DNA of 64,000 nt from Hyalangium versicolor (GTDB lineage: Bacteria; Myxococcota; Myxococcia; Myxococcales; Myxococcaceae). The DNA is taken from the NCBI RefSeq assembly GCF_020103695.1, contig NZ_JAHXBF010000030.1, positions 1-64,000 on the forward strand, read 5' to 3'. This document shows, one piece after another, positions 42,117 to 54,634 of the stretch. The notes beneath the pieces are model-generated. The model worked only from the letters and a program-made list of their open reading frames with translations, made no database searches and was not told the origin of the DNA. The position numbers were made by a program, and so were the translations under genes. Within the stretch, counting starts at the first letter, position 1, and each line of letters opens with the position of its first letter.

Positions 42117-42962
42117 CTACTTGGAGACGTTGAGCCGCACGGTGCCCTCGAGCGAATAGGGCACCTTCAGCAGGGGGCCCGCCAGCTCGCCCTTGAGCGT
42201 GTAGGTGAGCACGTTCTTGGCGATGAGCTGCTTCACCTCCGGCCCCCACGTGGCCGGAGACACCGAGGCCTCCAATGGGTACACGCCCGCCGCGGACGCG
42301 TCCACGGTGTCCGCCTTGGCCAACTGCCCCGTGCCCAGCGACTTGCCGTTCACCACCAGCTCGTAGTTGAGCTGGTCCACGCGCAGCGGGAAGGGGTTGG
42401 GGTTCTTCACGCCCACCCGGAAGGTGAGGTTCACCTCCGTGGCCGAGTAGCGCGCCGCATCCATGCTGTCCATCACCACCTCGGGCAGCCGGGGCACCCG
42501 CACCGAGCGCGAGGCGGCGAACGGGAGCGTCTCCACGTTCTGCCCCGAGCGCACCGTCAGGGTGCCTCGCAGCGCCAGCAGCATCGAGCCGCCGCGCTCG
42601 CTCAGCGTCTTCAGGTCCTCCGGGCCGCGCACGTAGGGGGCGCGCTCCTCGAAGGAGAAGGAGGTGGGCTGGTTCGCTGCCACCGGGACGTTGAGCGAGG
42701 CCGTTCCCGTCTTCACCACCTGCCCGTCGGAGACGAGCTCGTAGTCCGCCTTCTCGATGACGCCGGGCACGGGGCTCTCCACCTGACCGGCGTAGCGGAC
42801 GGTGGCGTCCGTCAGCGCCTGGTGGGGGACCGTGGTTTCCTGCAGGGTGAGGACGGGAGGGTTGTCCGGTCGGGCCGGCGCCGAGGCGCAGCCGAGCCAG
42901 AGGGTGACCAGGAGGGCAGGGACCAGGGACGCAGCGAGGGCGAAGGGCTTCACAGGGAACAT
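42117..42962 (-). CDS. LEA type 2 family lipoprotein, two-domain
   Basis: This is a 281-aa lipoprotein. The signal ends in LWLGC (Cys near residue 25). Two LEA14/WHy-like beta domains follow (about 40-150 and 165-275); the second contains TEVNLTFRVGVKNPNPFPLRVDQLNYELVVNGKSLGTG, the most typical block. It is a longer relative of the lipoprotein at 35541. GGGAGG precedes the ATG. It is divergent from the HExxH gene, with 56 bp between starts. Confidence 0.85.
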   Translation of the reverse strand: MFPVKPFALAASLVPALLVTLWLGCASAPARPDNPPVLTLQETTVPHQALTDATVRYAGQVESPVPGVIEKADYELVSDGQVVKTGTASLNVPVAANQPTSFSFEERAPYVRGPEDLKTLSERGGSMLLALRGTLTVRSGQNVETLPFAASRSVRVPRLPEVVMDSMDAARYSATEVNLTFRVGVKNPNPFPLRVDQLNYELVVNGKSLGTGQLAKADTVDASAAGVYPLEASVSPATWGPEVKQLIAKNVLTYTLKGELAGPLLKVPYSLEGTVRLNVSK

Positions 42963-43018
42963 TGTGCGGGCCTCCCGGGCTGCTCCCAAGAGGATTTCCG
43001 CTAGACTGTCCACCACTC

Positions 43019-43657
43019 GTGGCCCCACGTCGCCCCAACCTCAACAAGGCACTCCGCGCCCTCATCCGAGACATCGCCGTCCGGATGCCGGAGTTCAGCC
43101 ACGTGAAGGCCAGCCGCATCCTCGTGGTCGCCGGTGAGGCGCGCCGGGCCTCGCGCGGCACGGTGAAGCCCCTGTGCTTCCGCGGCGGCAAGAGCATGGA
43201 CCGGACCGGCCGCCGCAAGCCCATCATCCGCATCCGCGGCCGGCGCATGCTGTACTGCATCACCCTGCGCCCGCTCTTCTTCCGCGGCTCCACCGCCCGG
43301 GCGCGCATCGAGACCGTCATCCACGAGCTCTTCCACTGCTCGCGCCGCTTCGACGGGACGCTGCACGCCGGACGGCGGCACGACGTGCTGGGCAAGTACT
43401 TCTCCCGGCGCCTGCGGCCGCTGGTGCGCCGCTACTTCAAGGAGTGTCCCGCGGAGCTGAAGGCCGCCTTCGCCTACCGCGGCGAGGTGCGGGTGCTGCA
43501 GTGGCTGGAGCGCCCAGGCCCTTCCTACGTGCCGGGGCACTCGCGCGTGCGCAAGGTGTACACCGAGGAGCAGCTCTTCTACGGCGTCGCCCGCATGGTA
43601 ACCCCCAAGCCTCGCGTCACGCGTGAGGCGGGGGCTCGTCCGCCCAAGTTGCACTGA
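43019..43657 (+). CDS. Putative zinc metallopeptidase, HExxH
   Basis: This 212-aa basic protein has a zinc-binding helix ETVIHELFHCSRRFDG (HELFH at about residues 102-106) and a later HAGRRHD that may supply the third ligand. The pattern recalls SprT/minimal gluzincin-like proteins, without a firm family. There is no signal peptide. The start is chosen as GTG at VAPRRPNLNKALRALI, although no good ribosome site is visible; the frame is open upstream into the divergent lipoprotein's leader. Confidence 0.65.
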   Translation: MAPRRPNLNKALRALIRDIAVRMPEFSHVKASRILVVAGEARRASRGTVKPLCFRGGKSMDRTGRRKPIIRIRGRRMLYCITLRPLFFRGSTARARIETVIHELFHCSRRFDGTLHAGRRHDVLGKYFSRRLRPLVRRYFKECPAELKAAFAYRGEVRVLQWLERPGPSYVPGHSRVRKVYTEEQLFYGVARMVTPKPRVTREAGARPPKLH

Positions 43658-43830
43658 CGCTCCTGCCGCCCTCCTTCCCGTACTCTTCTGGGAGAGGGCC
43701 GGGTCGCCAGTGACTTCTTCTCAGATCGCGGTATTACGGTGCGGGTGAAGGGTGTGGGCCGGAGCGCCGAGATCATCGATCATCGTGTATTCGCGGCGAG
43801 ACGTTCGGCATGCTCGGATAGCGGCAGCCG

Positions 43831-43849
43831 CGGGTCTTCGGGAGACCCG
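43831..43849 (+). promoter_or_regulatory. Hairpin just before the ribosome site of the PhnD-kinase gene
   Basis: CGGGTCT (43831-43837) and AGACCCG (43843-43849) form 7-bp perfect arms around a 5-nt loop, six bases before the AGGAGA ribosome site (43855-43860) of the next gene. It could affect translation initiation or mark a protein-binding site. The rest of the 208-bp gap shows only a small direct repeat, ATCATCG-ATCATCG. Confidence 0.4.
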
Positions 43850-43865
43850 AGGGCAGGAGAATGGT

Positions 43866-46025
43866 TTGTCATCGCTGAGTCCTCCCATCCGATTCCTGAT
43901 CTACCCCTCGCTGGGTGAGGTCAAGGAGCACGTCCGGATCGAGTTCTTCGGGAGACTGCTGTCCCAGCGAGCCGGGCGTCCCATCGTGGTGGAGGTGGCG
44001 CGCACCTACGAGATGGTGGAGGAGGAGCTCGCCGCGGGCCGCGTGGACATGGCCTGGGCCACCGCCGAGCAGTGCAACGCCTTCGAGTCCCAGGCCCATG
44101 CCGTGCTCCGCGCCGTGCGCGCCGGGCGCCTGTACTACCACGCCGCCCTCATTGGCCGGGCGGCTCAGCCCCTCACCCTGGAGACGCTGAAGGGCAAGCG
44201 CGCTGCCTGGGTCGCGCCGCTCTCCACCGGAGGCTATCTGCTGGCCCGGCGCTACCTGGAGAACCGAGCCCTGTCGCCCGAGGACGTCTTCGCCGAGCAG
44301 CGCTTCGTGGGCAGCTACCGCAACGCCCTGCTCGCCGTGCTCAATGGCGCGGCGGACGTCACCTCGCTGTTCATCACCCATCCGGATGAAGTCACCGTGC
44401 GCGCGGCCCTGTCCCAGCGCGTGGGCGCCTCCGAGCACCTGCTGACCCCCTTCGCCTATACCGAGCCCACCCTCTCGGACGGCATCATCCTCACCCGCCG
44501 GCTGTCCGAGGCGGATGCCGTCTCCATCATGGCCGCGCTCACCGGGCTCACCCAGGAGGGCATGGGCCTGGAGCCGCTGCTCGGGCTCTTCATGATCGAC
44601 GGCTTCGCGCTCGCCTCCCAGGGGCAGGGGGCTCCGCCGTTGCGGACCCAGCGCGCGGAGTACCTGGCGGCGGAGCTCGATCACGAGGAGCGCTTCCAGA
44701 GCCTGAGCTCCTCCGCGGGCTCGGTCTTCGGCCAGGATCTCCATCGCAAGAAGGGCCGCACGCTGAGTGATGTGCTGCCCGCGGAGGCGGCTGCTCCGCT
44801 GGAGGCGCTGGCGCGCGCGGCGCGGCACCATGGGATCGGCGGCCGGGCCGAGTATCGCCTGGAGGTGGACAGGCAGATGCGCCTGTATGCCGCCGAGGCC
44901 ACGCCCCAGCCTTCGGCCGCGGGCGAGCCTCCCCCCGGCACCGCCCTGCTGGTGCGTGACATCACCGAGCAGAGCGCGCTGGAGACGGAGCTGTACCGGC
45001 TGGCCTCCTTCCCGCTGCTCCACCCCGAGCCGATGCTGGAGTTGGGGCAGAACGGCGTGCTGCACTACGCCAACCCGGCCGCGAACAAGGCGTTCCCGGA
45101 CTTGATGGTGCTCAGCTCGCACCACCCGCTGGTGGTGGCGGCGAAGGCCTGGCTCGAGGCCGGCGCGGCGCGGAATGCGCCTCCGGTGGTGGAGATCGCC
45201 CTGCGTCACTGGGAGCTGGTGGTCTTCTCCATGGAGGAGGCCGGCGTCATCCGGGTGTTCGCCAAGGACGTGACGGAGCGCAAGCAGATGGAGGCGCGCC
45301 TGTTCCACTCCGATCGCATGGCCGCCCTGGGCACCCTGGCCGGGCGCGTGGGCCATGAGATGAACAATCCCCTGGCCTACCTGATGGCCAACCTCTCCTT
45401 CGCGCGTGAGGAGATCCAACGGCTGCGCCAGGCGCTGCGCGCCGATCCACGCGAGGAGACGCTCGATGAGTTCGACGAGGTGCTCGCCGCGCTGGGCGAG
45501 TCCTGGGACGGCGCGGACCGGCTGCGGGTGATCATCCAGAGCCTGGACCTGCTGGTGCGCGAATCCCCCGCCAACCGCGCGTGGGTGGACGTGCACCAGG
45601 TGCTGGAGGGCAGCCTGAAGCTGGTCAGCAATGACTTGCGCCACCGCGCCCGCCTGGAGAGGGACTTCCAGCCCGTGCCGCTGGTGGAGGCGGACGAGGC
45701 GCGGCTGGGGCTGGTGTTCCTCAACGTGCTGCTCAACGCGGTGCAGGCCATGTCCGACCGCGACGCCGCGCGCAACGTACTGCGTGTGAGGACGCGCACC
45801 AGCCCGGCCGGCCACATCGTCGTGGAGGTGGAGGACACCGGCGAGGGGATGAAGCCCGAGGTGCTGGCCCGCCTCTTCGAGCCCTTCTTCACCACGCGCC
45901 CCAACAGCCTCGGCATGGGGCTGTCCGTGAGCCACGCCATCATCACCAGCCTGGGGGGCACTCTGCAGGCGGAGAGCCAGTTCGGCCTGGGCACTCTCAT
46001 CACCATCACCCTGCCTCCCGAGTAG
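43866..46025 (+). CDS. Histidine kinase with PhnD-like ligand-binding N-terminus
   Basis: This is a 719-aa fusion. The first about 260 residues match the fold of PhnD/SBP-like solute-binding proteins (RFLIYPSLGEVKEHVRIEFFGRLL, GRVDMAWATAEQCNAF, VAPLSTGGYLLARRYLENR, GAADVTSLFITHP). PAS-like regions follow (about 300-480). The kinase core has H497 in GRVGHEMNNPLAYLMANL, then a HATPase domain (EDTGEGMKPEVLARLFEPFF, LGMGLSVSHAIITSLGG). No signal peptide or membrane helix is seen, so the binding-protein domain would be cytoplasmic, which is unusual. The TTG start was chosen for its AGGAGA site; an ATG at 43861 is out of frame. Confidence 0.85.
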   Translation: MSSLSPPIRFLIYPSLGEVKEHVRIEFFGRLLSQRAGRPIVVEVARTYEMVEEELAAGRVDMAWATAEQCNAFESQAHAVLRAVRAGRLYYHAALIGRAAQPLTLETLKGKRAAWVAPLSTGGYLLARRYLENRALSPEDVFAEQRFVGSYRNALLAVLNGAADVTSLFITHPDEVTVRAALSQRVGASEHLLTPFAYTEPTLSDGIILTRRLSEADAVSIMAALTGLTQEGMGLEPLLGLFMIDGFALASQGQGAPPLRTQRAEYLAAELDHEERFQSLSSSAGSVFGQDLHRKKGRTLSDVLPAEAAAPLEALARAARHHGIGGRAEYRLEVDRQMRLYAAEATPQPSAAGEPPPGTALLVRDITEQSALETELYRLASFPLLHPEPMLELGQNGVLHYANPAANKAFPDLMVLSSHHPLVVAAKAWLEAGAARNAPPVVEIALRHWELVVFSMEEAGVIRVFAKDVTERKQMEARLFHSDRMAALGTLAGRVGHEMNNPLAYLMANLSFAREEIQRLRQALRADPREETLDEFDEVLAALGESWDGADRLRVIIQSLDLLVRESPANRAWVDVHQVLEGSLKLVSNDLRHRARLERDFQPVPLVEADEARLGLVFLNVLLNAVQAMSDRDAARNVLRVRTRTSPAGHIVVEVEDTGEGMKPEVLARLFEPFFTTRPNSLGMGLSVSHAIITSLGGTLQAESQFGLGTLITITLPPE

Positions 46026-46049
46026 CGCCTCGGAGGCAAGGGCGCCGCA

Positions 46050-47159
46050 TCAAGGCAGCTGCGGGTGATCCGGTTTCTTCTCCCAGCTCGCGGGGGGATC
46101 GATGCGGGTGATGGGCGGACGCGGGGCGGGGTAGTCCGGCCGCTGGTCGATCCGGGCACGGACCTCCTCGGAGCCGAAGTGGTAGTCAATGCGGCGCGCG
46201 GCCTGGGCCCACTCCTTCCGCGTGCGCACGGGCCTCAGGAGCTCCACCACGAAGGGATCCTCGGGCCGCTCGAACACGCGCTCCCACAGCACCTGGGCGG
46301 GTTCCTCGAGGAGATTGCCCACGGTGCCCTCGTAGACGGCCATGCCGCGCACGTCTCCATCCGGCTCGATCTGCATCAGGTAGCGGGCGGCTCTGTCCCT
46401 GGCGACATCCTCGGGATGCATCTGCAGCCAACGCCCGTCCGTCATCCTCAGCCGCACCGAGGCGGGCAGCAGCGAGCGCAGGTGCTTGAGCGTGTTGGGG
46501 CTCGTGAGGTGATGCAGCTGCTCATCCGTCAGCAGCTCGCGGTCCGCGAAGCCCTGCCGGTTGCCCAGCCCCGCGGGGATTGCCGCCCCGAAGAAGACGA
46601 ACTTCACTTCCGGGAAGCGGGGGACCAGCTCGCGGCAGAACGCCTCGAGCTGCTGGAAGTTGCTCTGCACCACCACGCAGTCGACTCCGAGCATGATGGA
46701 TCTGCCGGTGCGCTCCCGCTCCTCGCGGGCCGCGTCGTTCAGCAAGGTGAGCGCTCTCATGGCCCGGTCGAAGCTGCCCGGCCGGCCCCGGATGGACTCG
46801 TGGATCCGGGCCGTCGCTCCGTCCACGCTGACGTGGATCTGCGCGAAGAGCCGGAGCATCTCCGGGATCATCTCCGGCTCCAGCAGCCAGCCGCTTGTGT
46901 AGAGCGCCACCGGGATGCCCGCCGCGTGAAAGCGCTCGGCGACCTGGAAGAGCCCCTTCACGAGCAGCGGCTCGCCCCCACTCAGCTGCACCGAGGGCGG
47001 CCGCAGCGAGATGAGCGCATCCGCCACGCGAAGCATGTCCGCCAACCCCAACTGGCGGGACGCTCTCCGCCCTGACTCTGAGTAACAATACGTGCAGCGC
47101 AGAGGGCACGCATACGTGACATCCCAGATGACATCAGGGGAGCGAGAGGGCGAGCGCAT
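46050..47159 (-). CDS. Radical SAM protein without SPASM cysteines
   Basis: This 369-aa enzyme has the radical SAM cluster motif in VTYACPLRCTYCYSE (CxxxCxxC at 18-25), GGEPLLVKG, and barrel strands such as IHVSVDGATARIHESIRG. The layout resembles PqqE/AnSME/heme-d1-type enzymes that carry extra clusters in a SPASM domain. The C-terminal part keeps the SPASM-like frame (YLMQIEPDGDVRGMAVYEGTVGNLLEE) but has no cysteine after about residue 177, so it should bind only one cluster. No obvious precursor peptide gene is seen in the AT-rich gap upstream. Its substrate is unknown. Confidence 0.85.
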   Translation of the reverse strand: MRSPSRSPDVIWDVTYACPLRCTYCYSESGRRASRQLGLADMLRVADALISLRPPSVQLSGGEPLLVKGLFQVAERFHAAGIPVALYTSGWLLEPEMIPEMLRLFAQIHVSVDGATARIHESIRGRPGSFDRAMRALTLLNDAAREERERTGRSIMLGVDCVVVQSNFQQLEAFCRELVPRFPEVKFVFFGAAIPAGLGNRQGFADRELLTDEQLHHLTSPNTLKHLRSLLPASVRLRMTDGRWLQMHPEDVARDRAARYLMQIEPDGDVRGMAVYEGTVGNLLEEPAQVLWERVFERPEDPFVVELLRPVRTRKEWAQAARRIDYHFGSEEVRARIDQRPDYPAPRPPITRIDPPASWEKKPDHPQLP

Positions 47160-47331
47160 TTGAAATGCAATGTAAGCGTAATAATTTGACGATACAAATT
47201 TTTCGGAGCCGACTAGGAATGTCTGTGTTTGCTGGATGAACCTTATTTGCTGGAGTTGAATGTTTCACAGCTTCAGGTTGCGACGCTCCCGGTTTGGGTA
47301 GGTCGAGCAATGTTTGATATAAAAATCCAAC
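47160..47331. promoter_or_regulatory. AT-rich divergent promoter region
   Basis: This 172-bp gap between the radical SAM gene and the first REC-kinase is much richer in A and T than its surroundings. On the minus strand TTGTAT and TACATT lie 17 bp apart, a weak sigma-70-like pair for the radical SAM gene. On the plus strand TATAAA (47318-47323) lies only 8 bp before the REC-kinase ATG, which has no ribosome site. A transcript starting after it would be almost leaderless. Confidence 0.45.
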
Positions 47332-48519
47332 ATGCCTGGAAACACTGCGTCATCCATTTCGGCTCCTGAGGGCAGAGCACCTGTCCTGCAGCGAGTGCTC
47401 ATCGTGGATGACGATCCGGCGAGTCGGAACACGGTCGCGGCCCAGTTGGCGCCCGTGGGCTACCGCATCCGGTTTGCTTCCAGTGGGGCGGAGGCCCTGG
47501 CCCTGGTGAGCGAGGAGCAGCCCGATCTCGTCCTGCTGGATGTGATGATGCCGGGCATGAATGGGCTGGACGTGTGTCGGCGCCTGCGCGAGCGCCTTCG
47601 TGAGGACTACATCCCGATCATCCTGATCACCGCGCTGAGCGGGCGCAGCGACATGATCGAAGGACTGCAGGCGGGCGCCGACGACTTCCTGCGCAAGCCC
47701 CTCCATGGCCCCGAGCTGAGGGCCCGTGTTGGCAACCTGCTCCAGGTGCGCGACTACCACCGGTTCGTGGCCGCCGAGCGGGATCAGGCGCTGGCGACGG
47801 TCGACTCGCTTCGCCAGCAGGTTCTGCAGGCGGACCGGCTCGCCACGCTGGGCACCTTCGCCGCCGGCGTGAGCCATGAGCTGAACAACATCGCCCAGGT
47901 GCTGCGCGCCGCCGTGGAGCCCCCCGAGCCCGGAGAGGAGGGCGAGGGCTCGGTGGAGGAGCCGTCTACTCGGGACGTGCTCACGCATGTGGCCGGCCAT
48001 ATCTCGGAGCTGTCGCGCACCATCCTGCGGATTGCCCGCCCCACGGATGGACACCTGCCGGAGACGGATCTCTGCCGGACGCTGGAGGAGGTGCGCAACA
48101 TGCTGCGGCTCACCGGGCGGACGCGGCATGCGCGGGTGTCCGTGGTGGTGCCCTCGGAGCCCTGCCTCATCCGCGCCAACCCGGTGCACGCCCAGCAGGT
48201 GTTCCTCAACCTGCTCGCCAATGCGGCCGATGCGGTGGCGGACCGGCGCGATCCCGTCATCGAGGCGGGGGTTCGCGTCACCGCGGATGGAGCCATCGAG
48301 GCGTGGGTGCAGGACAACGGCCCGGGCATGTCCGAGGAGGTGATGGCTCGCATCTTCGAGCCCTTCTTCACCACCAAGCCGGTGGGAGTCGGGACGGGGC
48401 TGGGGTTGCCCGTGGTCCAGCAGATCGTCGAGGGGTGGGGGGGACGCATCCATGCCCAGAGTCAGCTGGGGAGTGGCACCCGCATGGTGGTGGCGATCCC
48501 GGCGGGGGGTAAGCCATGA
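47332..48519 (+). CDS. REC-HisKA-HATPase kinase, module copy 1, gene A
   Basis: This 395-aa soluble protein has an N-terminal receiver (D26-D28 pocket, acceptor D70 in LVLLDVMMPGMNG, K122). A short helical linker leads to a kinase domain with H182 in FAAGVSHELNNIAQVLRA, then a HATPase domain (NLLANAADAVAD, DNGPGMSEEVMARIFEPFF, GVGTGLGLPVVQQIVEGWGG). The receiver-first layout suggests a kinase switched by phosphorylation from another kinase. Its last 4 bp overlap the start of gene B (ATGA). It is a close paralogue of the gene at 51074; D70, K122 and H182 are at identical positions in both. Confidence 0.93.
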   Translation: MPGNTASSISAPEGRAPVLQRVLIVDDDPASRNTVAAQLAPVGYRIRFASSGAEALALVSEEQPDLVLLDVMMPGMNGLDVCRRLRERLREDYIPIILITALSGRSDMIEGLQAGADDFLRKPLHGPELRARVGNLLQVRDYHRFVAAERDQALATVDSLRQQVLQADRLATLGTFAAGVSHELNNIAQVLRAAVEPPEPGEEGEGSVEEPSTRDVLTHVAGHISELSRTILRIARPTDGHLPETDLCRTLEEVRNMLRLTGRTRHARVSVVVPSEPCLIRANPVHAQQVFLNLLANAADAVADRRDPVIEAGVRVTADGAIEAWVQDNGPGMSEEVMARIFEPFFTTKPVGVGTGLGLPVVQQIVEGWGGRIHAQSQLGSGTRMVVAIPAGGKP

Positions 48520-50840
48520 ACGCGGTCCAGCCTGTCGCGGCGCGGTTTCCGCTCTGGCTGCTCGCCGACTCGCAGGGGGCCGTCACCTCCTATAGCCCTG
48601 GCAGTGAGCGCATCCTCAACACCGAGCCCCAGGGGCGCACGCTGACGGAGCTCTTCAGCGCGGAGGTGGCGCGCCGGCTGCTGTCGGGCTCGGAGGACAG
48701 CCTCGAGTGGTGTCGCCCGGCGGACGAGGGGACCGAGTCCTCCGCCTGGCGCCTGGAGCGCCGCCGGCTCGAGGGTGGGGAGCTGCTGGTGCGCGGCGCG
48801 TCCAGGGCGCAGCAGGAAGAGGTGCCCAGCGCCTGGGAGCGGCGCATCACCCGCCGGCTGATCCACCCGTACGGGGACGTCATCGAGCAGCAGCGCAGGT
48901 TCATGCTCTCCATCTTCGACGCGGACCCCAACCTCATCTTCGTGAAGGATCGGCGCGGCCGCTTCATCTTCGTCAACAAGGCGGTGGGGGAGCTGTTCGG
49001 CACGACGCCGGATGAAGTCGTGCTGGCCCGCAACGCCGATGTGCATGACATCCAGGAGGAGCTGAAGGTCTACGACGAGGTGGACCAGCGCGTGCTCAAC
49101 ACCCGCTCGGTGGTGCGCCTGGAGGAGAGCGTCACCCGGCCGGATGGGAAGGTGTTCTGGTGCGACACGCACAAGCGCCCGCTGGATGCACCCAACGGGG
49201 AGACCTTCGTGCTGGGCATCTCGGTGGACATCACCGAGCGGCGGCGCGTGGAGGAGCTCCTCCAGGAGACCAACCGGCGGCTGGAGCTGGCGGTGAGCGC
49301 GGGCCAGCTCGGCCTGTGGGACTGGGATGTCACCGCGAACTCCGTGTACTTCTCGCCCGGTTGGAAGGCGCACCTGGGCTACGAGGACTCGGAGTTGCCC
49401 AACCAATTCGAGACGCTGGTGAGCCGCCTGCACCCCGAGGACAGCGAGCGCGTGCTCGAGGGGATGAACCGGCATGTGAGGGATCCGGCCAGCGGGGATC
49501 GCTTCACGCACGAGTTCCGCATGCGCGCGAGGGATGACTCGTGGCGGTGGATCGCCAGCTACGGCGTGGTGGGGCGCGATGCGCGGGGCCAGGGCGTGCG
49601 CGTCACCGGCTTCCATGCGGACATCACCGAGCGCAAGGATCGCGAGGCGGCCCAGGAGGTCCTTCGCGAGAACCAGCGCCTGGAGCGGCTGGCCCGGCTG
49701 AAGGACGAGTTCCTCGCCAATATGAGCCATGAGCTGCGCACGCCGCTCAACGCGGTGCTGGGCCAGTCGGAGGCGATGGCCGATGGCATCTTCGGCCCCG
49801 TCACCGAGGAGCAGCGCGCCGCGCTGAAGACCATCGAGGAGAGCGGGGAGCACCTGCTGTCGCTCATCAATGACGTGCTCGACATCTCGAAGAGCTCCGT
49901 GGGGCATCTGGAGGTGGCGCTCGAGGTGGTGACGGTGGACGAGGTGTGCCAGGAGAGCCTGCGCCTGGTGCGCGAGCAGGCTCGGCGCAAGGGCATCACG
50001 GTGGCCTACAGCAGCGATGCCGCCGGCACGTGCGTGTGGGCGGACCGCCGGCGGTGGCGCCAGGTGCTGCTCAACCTGCTCAGCAACGCGCAGAAGTTCA
50101 CGCCGGAGGGCGGGCGCATTGGCCTGGAGGTGACGGCCCGGTCTGGCGGTGAAGTGGCCTTCACCGTCTGGGACACCGGGCCGGGGATCGCCGAGGCGGA
50201 TCGGCAGCGCATCTTCGAGCCCTTCGTCCAGCTCGACGTGGGGTTGAACCGCCGCCACGAGGGCACGGGACTGGGGCTCGCCCTGGTGCACCGCCTGGTG
50301 GAACTGCACCACGGGCGGCTGGAGCTGGAGAGCGAGCTGGGCAAGGGCAGTCGCTTCACCGTGGTGCTGCCCGTGAGGGAGCCGGAGGCTGCCGAGGCCC
50401 TTCTGCCCCCGGTGGCCGCGCCCCGAGCTCCGGCTCCGCGGCGGCCGGCGACCAGCCTCGACTGCACGGTGCTCATCGCCGACGACAACGAGGCCAACAC
50501 CCAGCACCTGGAGGACTACCTCGAGGCCTACGGCTGCCGCGTCGTCATCGCGAGGGACGGCGAGGAGGCCCTGCGCCTCTGCCGGGAGGTCAACCCCACC
50601 GTGGTGCTGATGGACATCCAGATGCCGAGGATGAGCGGGCTGGAGGCCATTCAGCGCCTGCGAGCCGAGCCTGCCATCGCCCACCTGCCCGTGGTGGCGC
50701 TCACCGCCCTGGCCATGCCCGGGGACCGCGAGCGGTGCCTGTCCGCGGGCGCCAATGACTACCTCAGCAAGCCCGTGCGGCTCGCCGATGTCCTCAGGGT
50801 CGTGCAGCAGTGGAGCTCGAACCCGGCGGCTCGTGGGTGA
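48516..50840 (+). CDS. PAS-PAS-HisKA-HATPase-REC hybrid kinase, module copy 1, gene B
   Basis: This is a 774-aa soluble hybrid kinase. The N-terminal about 120 residues are a degenerate PAS-like part (LWLLADSQGAVTSYSPGSERIL). PAS 1 is at about 130-240 (DADPNLIFVKDRRGRFIFVN) and PAS 2 at about 260-375 (LGLWDWDV, WRWIASYGVVGRD). The kinase has H405 in FLANMSHELRTPLNAVLGQ, then a HATPase domain (DTGPGIAEADRQRIFEPFVQ, GTGLGLALVHRLVELHHG) and a C-terminal receiver with acceptor D700 (LMDIQMPRMSG). Its receiver may feed the receiver-first kinase encoded by gene A. No DNA-binding output is present. Confidence 0.94.
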   Translation: MNAVQPVAARFPLWLLADSQGAVTSYSPGSERILNTEPQGRTLTELFSAEVARRLLSGSEDSLEWCRPADEGTESSAWRLERRRLEGGELLVRGASRAQQEEVPSAWERRITRRLIHPYGDVIEQQRRFMLSIFDADPNLIFVKDRRGRFIFVNKAVGELFGTTPDEVVLARNADVHDIQEELKVYDEVDQRVLNTRSVVRLEESVTRPDGKVFWCDTHKRPLDAPNGETFVLGISVDITERRRVEELLQETNRRLELAVSAGQLGLWDWDVTANSVYFSPGWKAHLGYEDSELPNQFETLVSRLHPEDSERVLEGMNRHVRDPASGDRFTHEFRMRARDDSWRWIASYGVVGRDARGQGVRVTGFHADITERKDREAAQEVLRENQRLERLARLKDEFLANMSHELRTPLNAVLGQSEAMADGIFGPVTEEQRAALKTIEESGEHLLSLINDVLDISKSSVGHLEVALEVVTVDEVCQESLRLVREQARRKGITVAYSSDAAGTCVWADRRRWRQVLLNLLSNAQKFTPEGGRIGLEVTARSGGEVAFTVWDTGPGIAEADRQRIFEPFVQLDVGLNRRHEGTGLGLALVHRLVELHHGRLELESELGKGSRFTVVLPVREPEAAEALLPPVAAPRAPAPRRPATSLDCTVLIADDNEANTQHLEDYLEAYGCRVVIARDGEEALRLCREVNPTVVLMDIQMPRMSGLEAIQRLRAEPAIAHLPVVALTALAMPGDRERCLSAGANDYLSKPVRLADVLRVVQQWSSNPAARG

Positions 50841-51073
50841 GCCCTGAGGGGCCGCGCGAGCGTCTCGCCGCAGTGCGTAAGCTCTCGCGCCGAGGCCCGC
50901 GCGCCTGCCCTTCAGGCCGTGAACCACCCGTTTCAAACGTCACGGGTGGTCCGGGGGAATCCGTCTTGATGCGTCTCATCCTCACCCATCGTGAATAGAA
51001 GGTTTCGGGAGCTGTTCTGGATCCGTGGTGCAGGTGGCTTGATCCCCGGAAGTCGTGTTAAAAACATTGTAAA
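50841..51073. promoter_or_regulatory. Gap between the two kinase modules, with inverted repeat
   Basis: This 233-bp gap holds a perfect inverted repeat: ACCACCCGT (50923-50931) and ACGGGTGGT (50942-50950), arms of 9 bp with a 10-nt loop, 83 bp past the first module. It could end transcription of copy 1 or bind a regulator of copy 2. The last 25 bp before the second module turn A-rich (GTTAAAAACATTGTAAA) with no ribosome site, echoing the A-rich lead of copy 1. Confidence 0.45.
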
Positions 51074-52264
<1,191 letters not shown>

Positions 52265-52287
52265 GTCAGTTCCTCGAGGTTGCTTGC

Positions 52288-54633
<2,346 letters not shown>

Positions 54634-54634
54634 G

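Noticed and set aside
43869..45935. Long minus-strand frame opposite the PhnD-like kinase
   Set aside because: No domain or ribosome site; the plus strand has complete kinase motifs. Third-position G/C bias explains the open antisense frame.
47220..47290. Sigma-54 (-24/-12) promoter before the first REC-kinase
   Set aside because: GG and GC words occur but their spacing is 13 bp rather than the required 10, and no fitting pair was found on closer reading.
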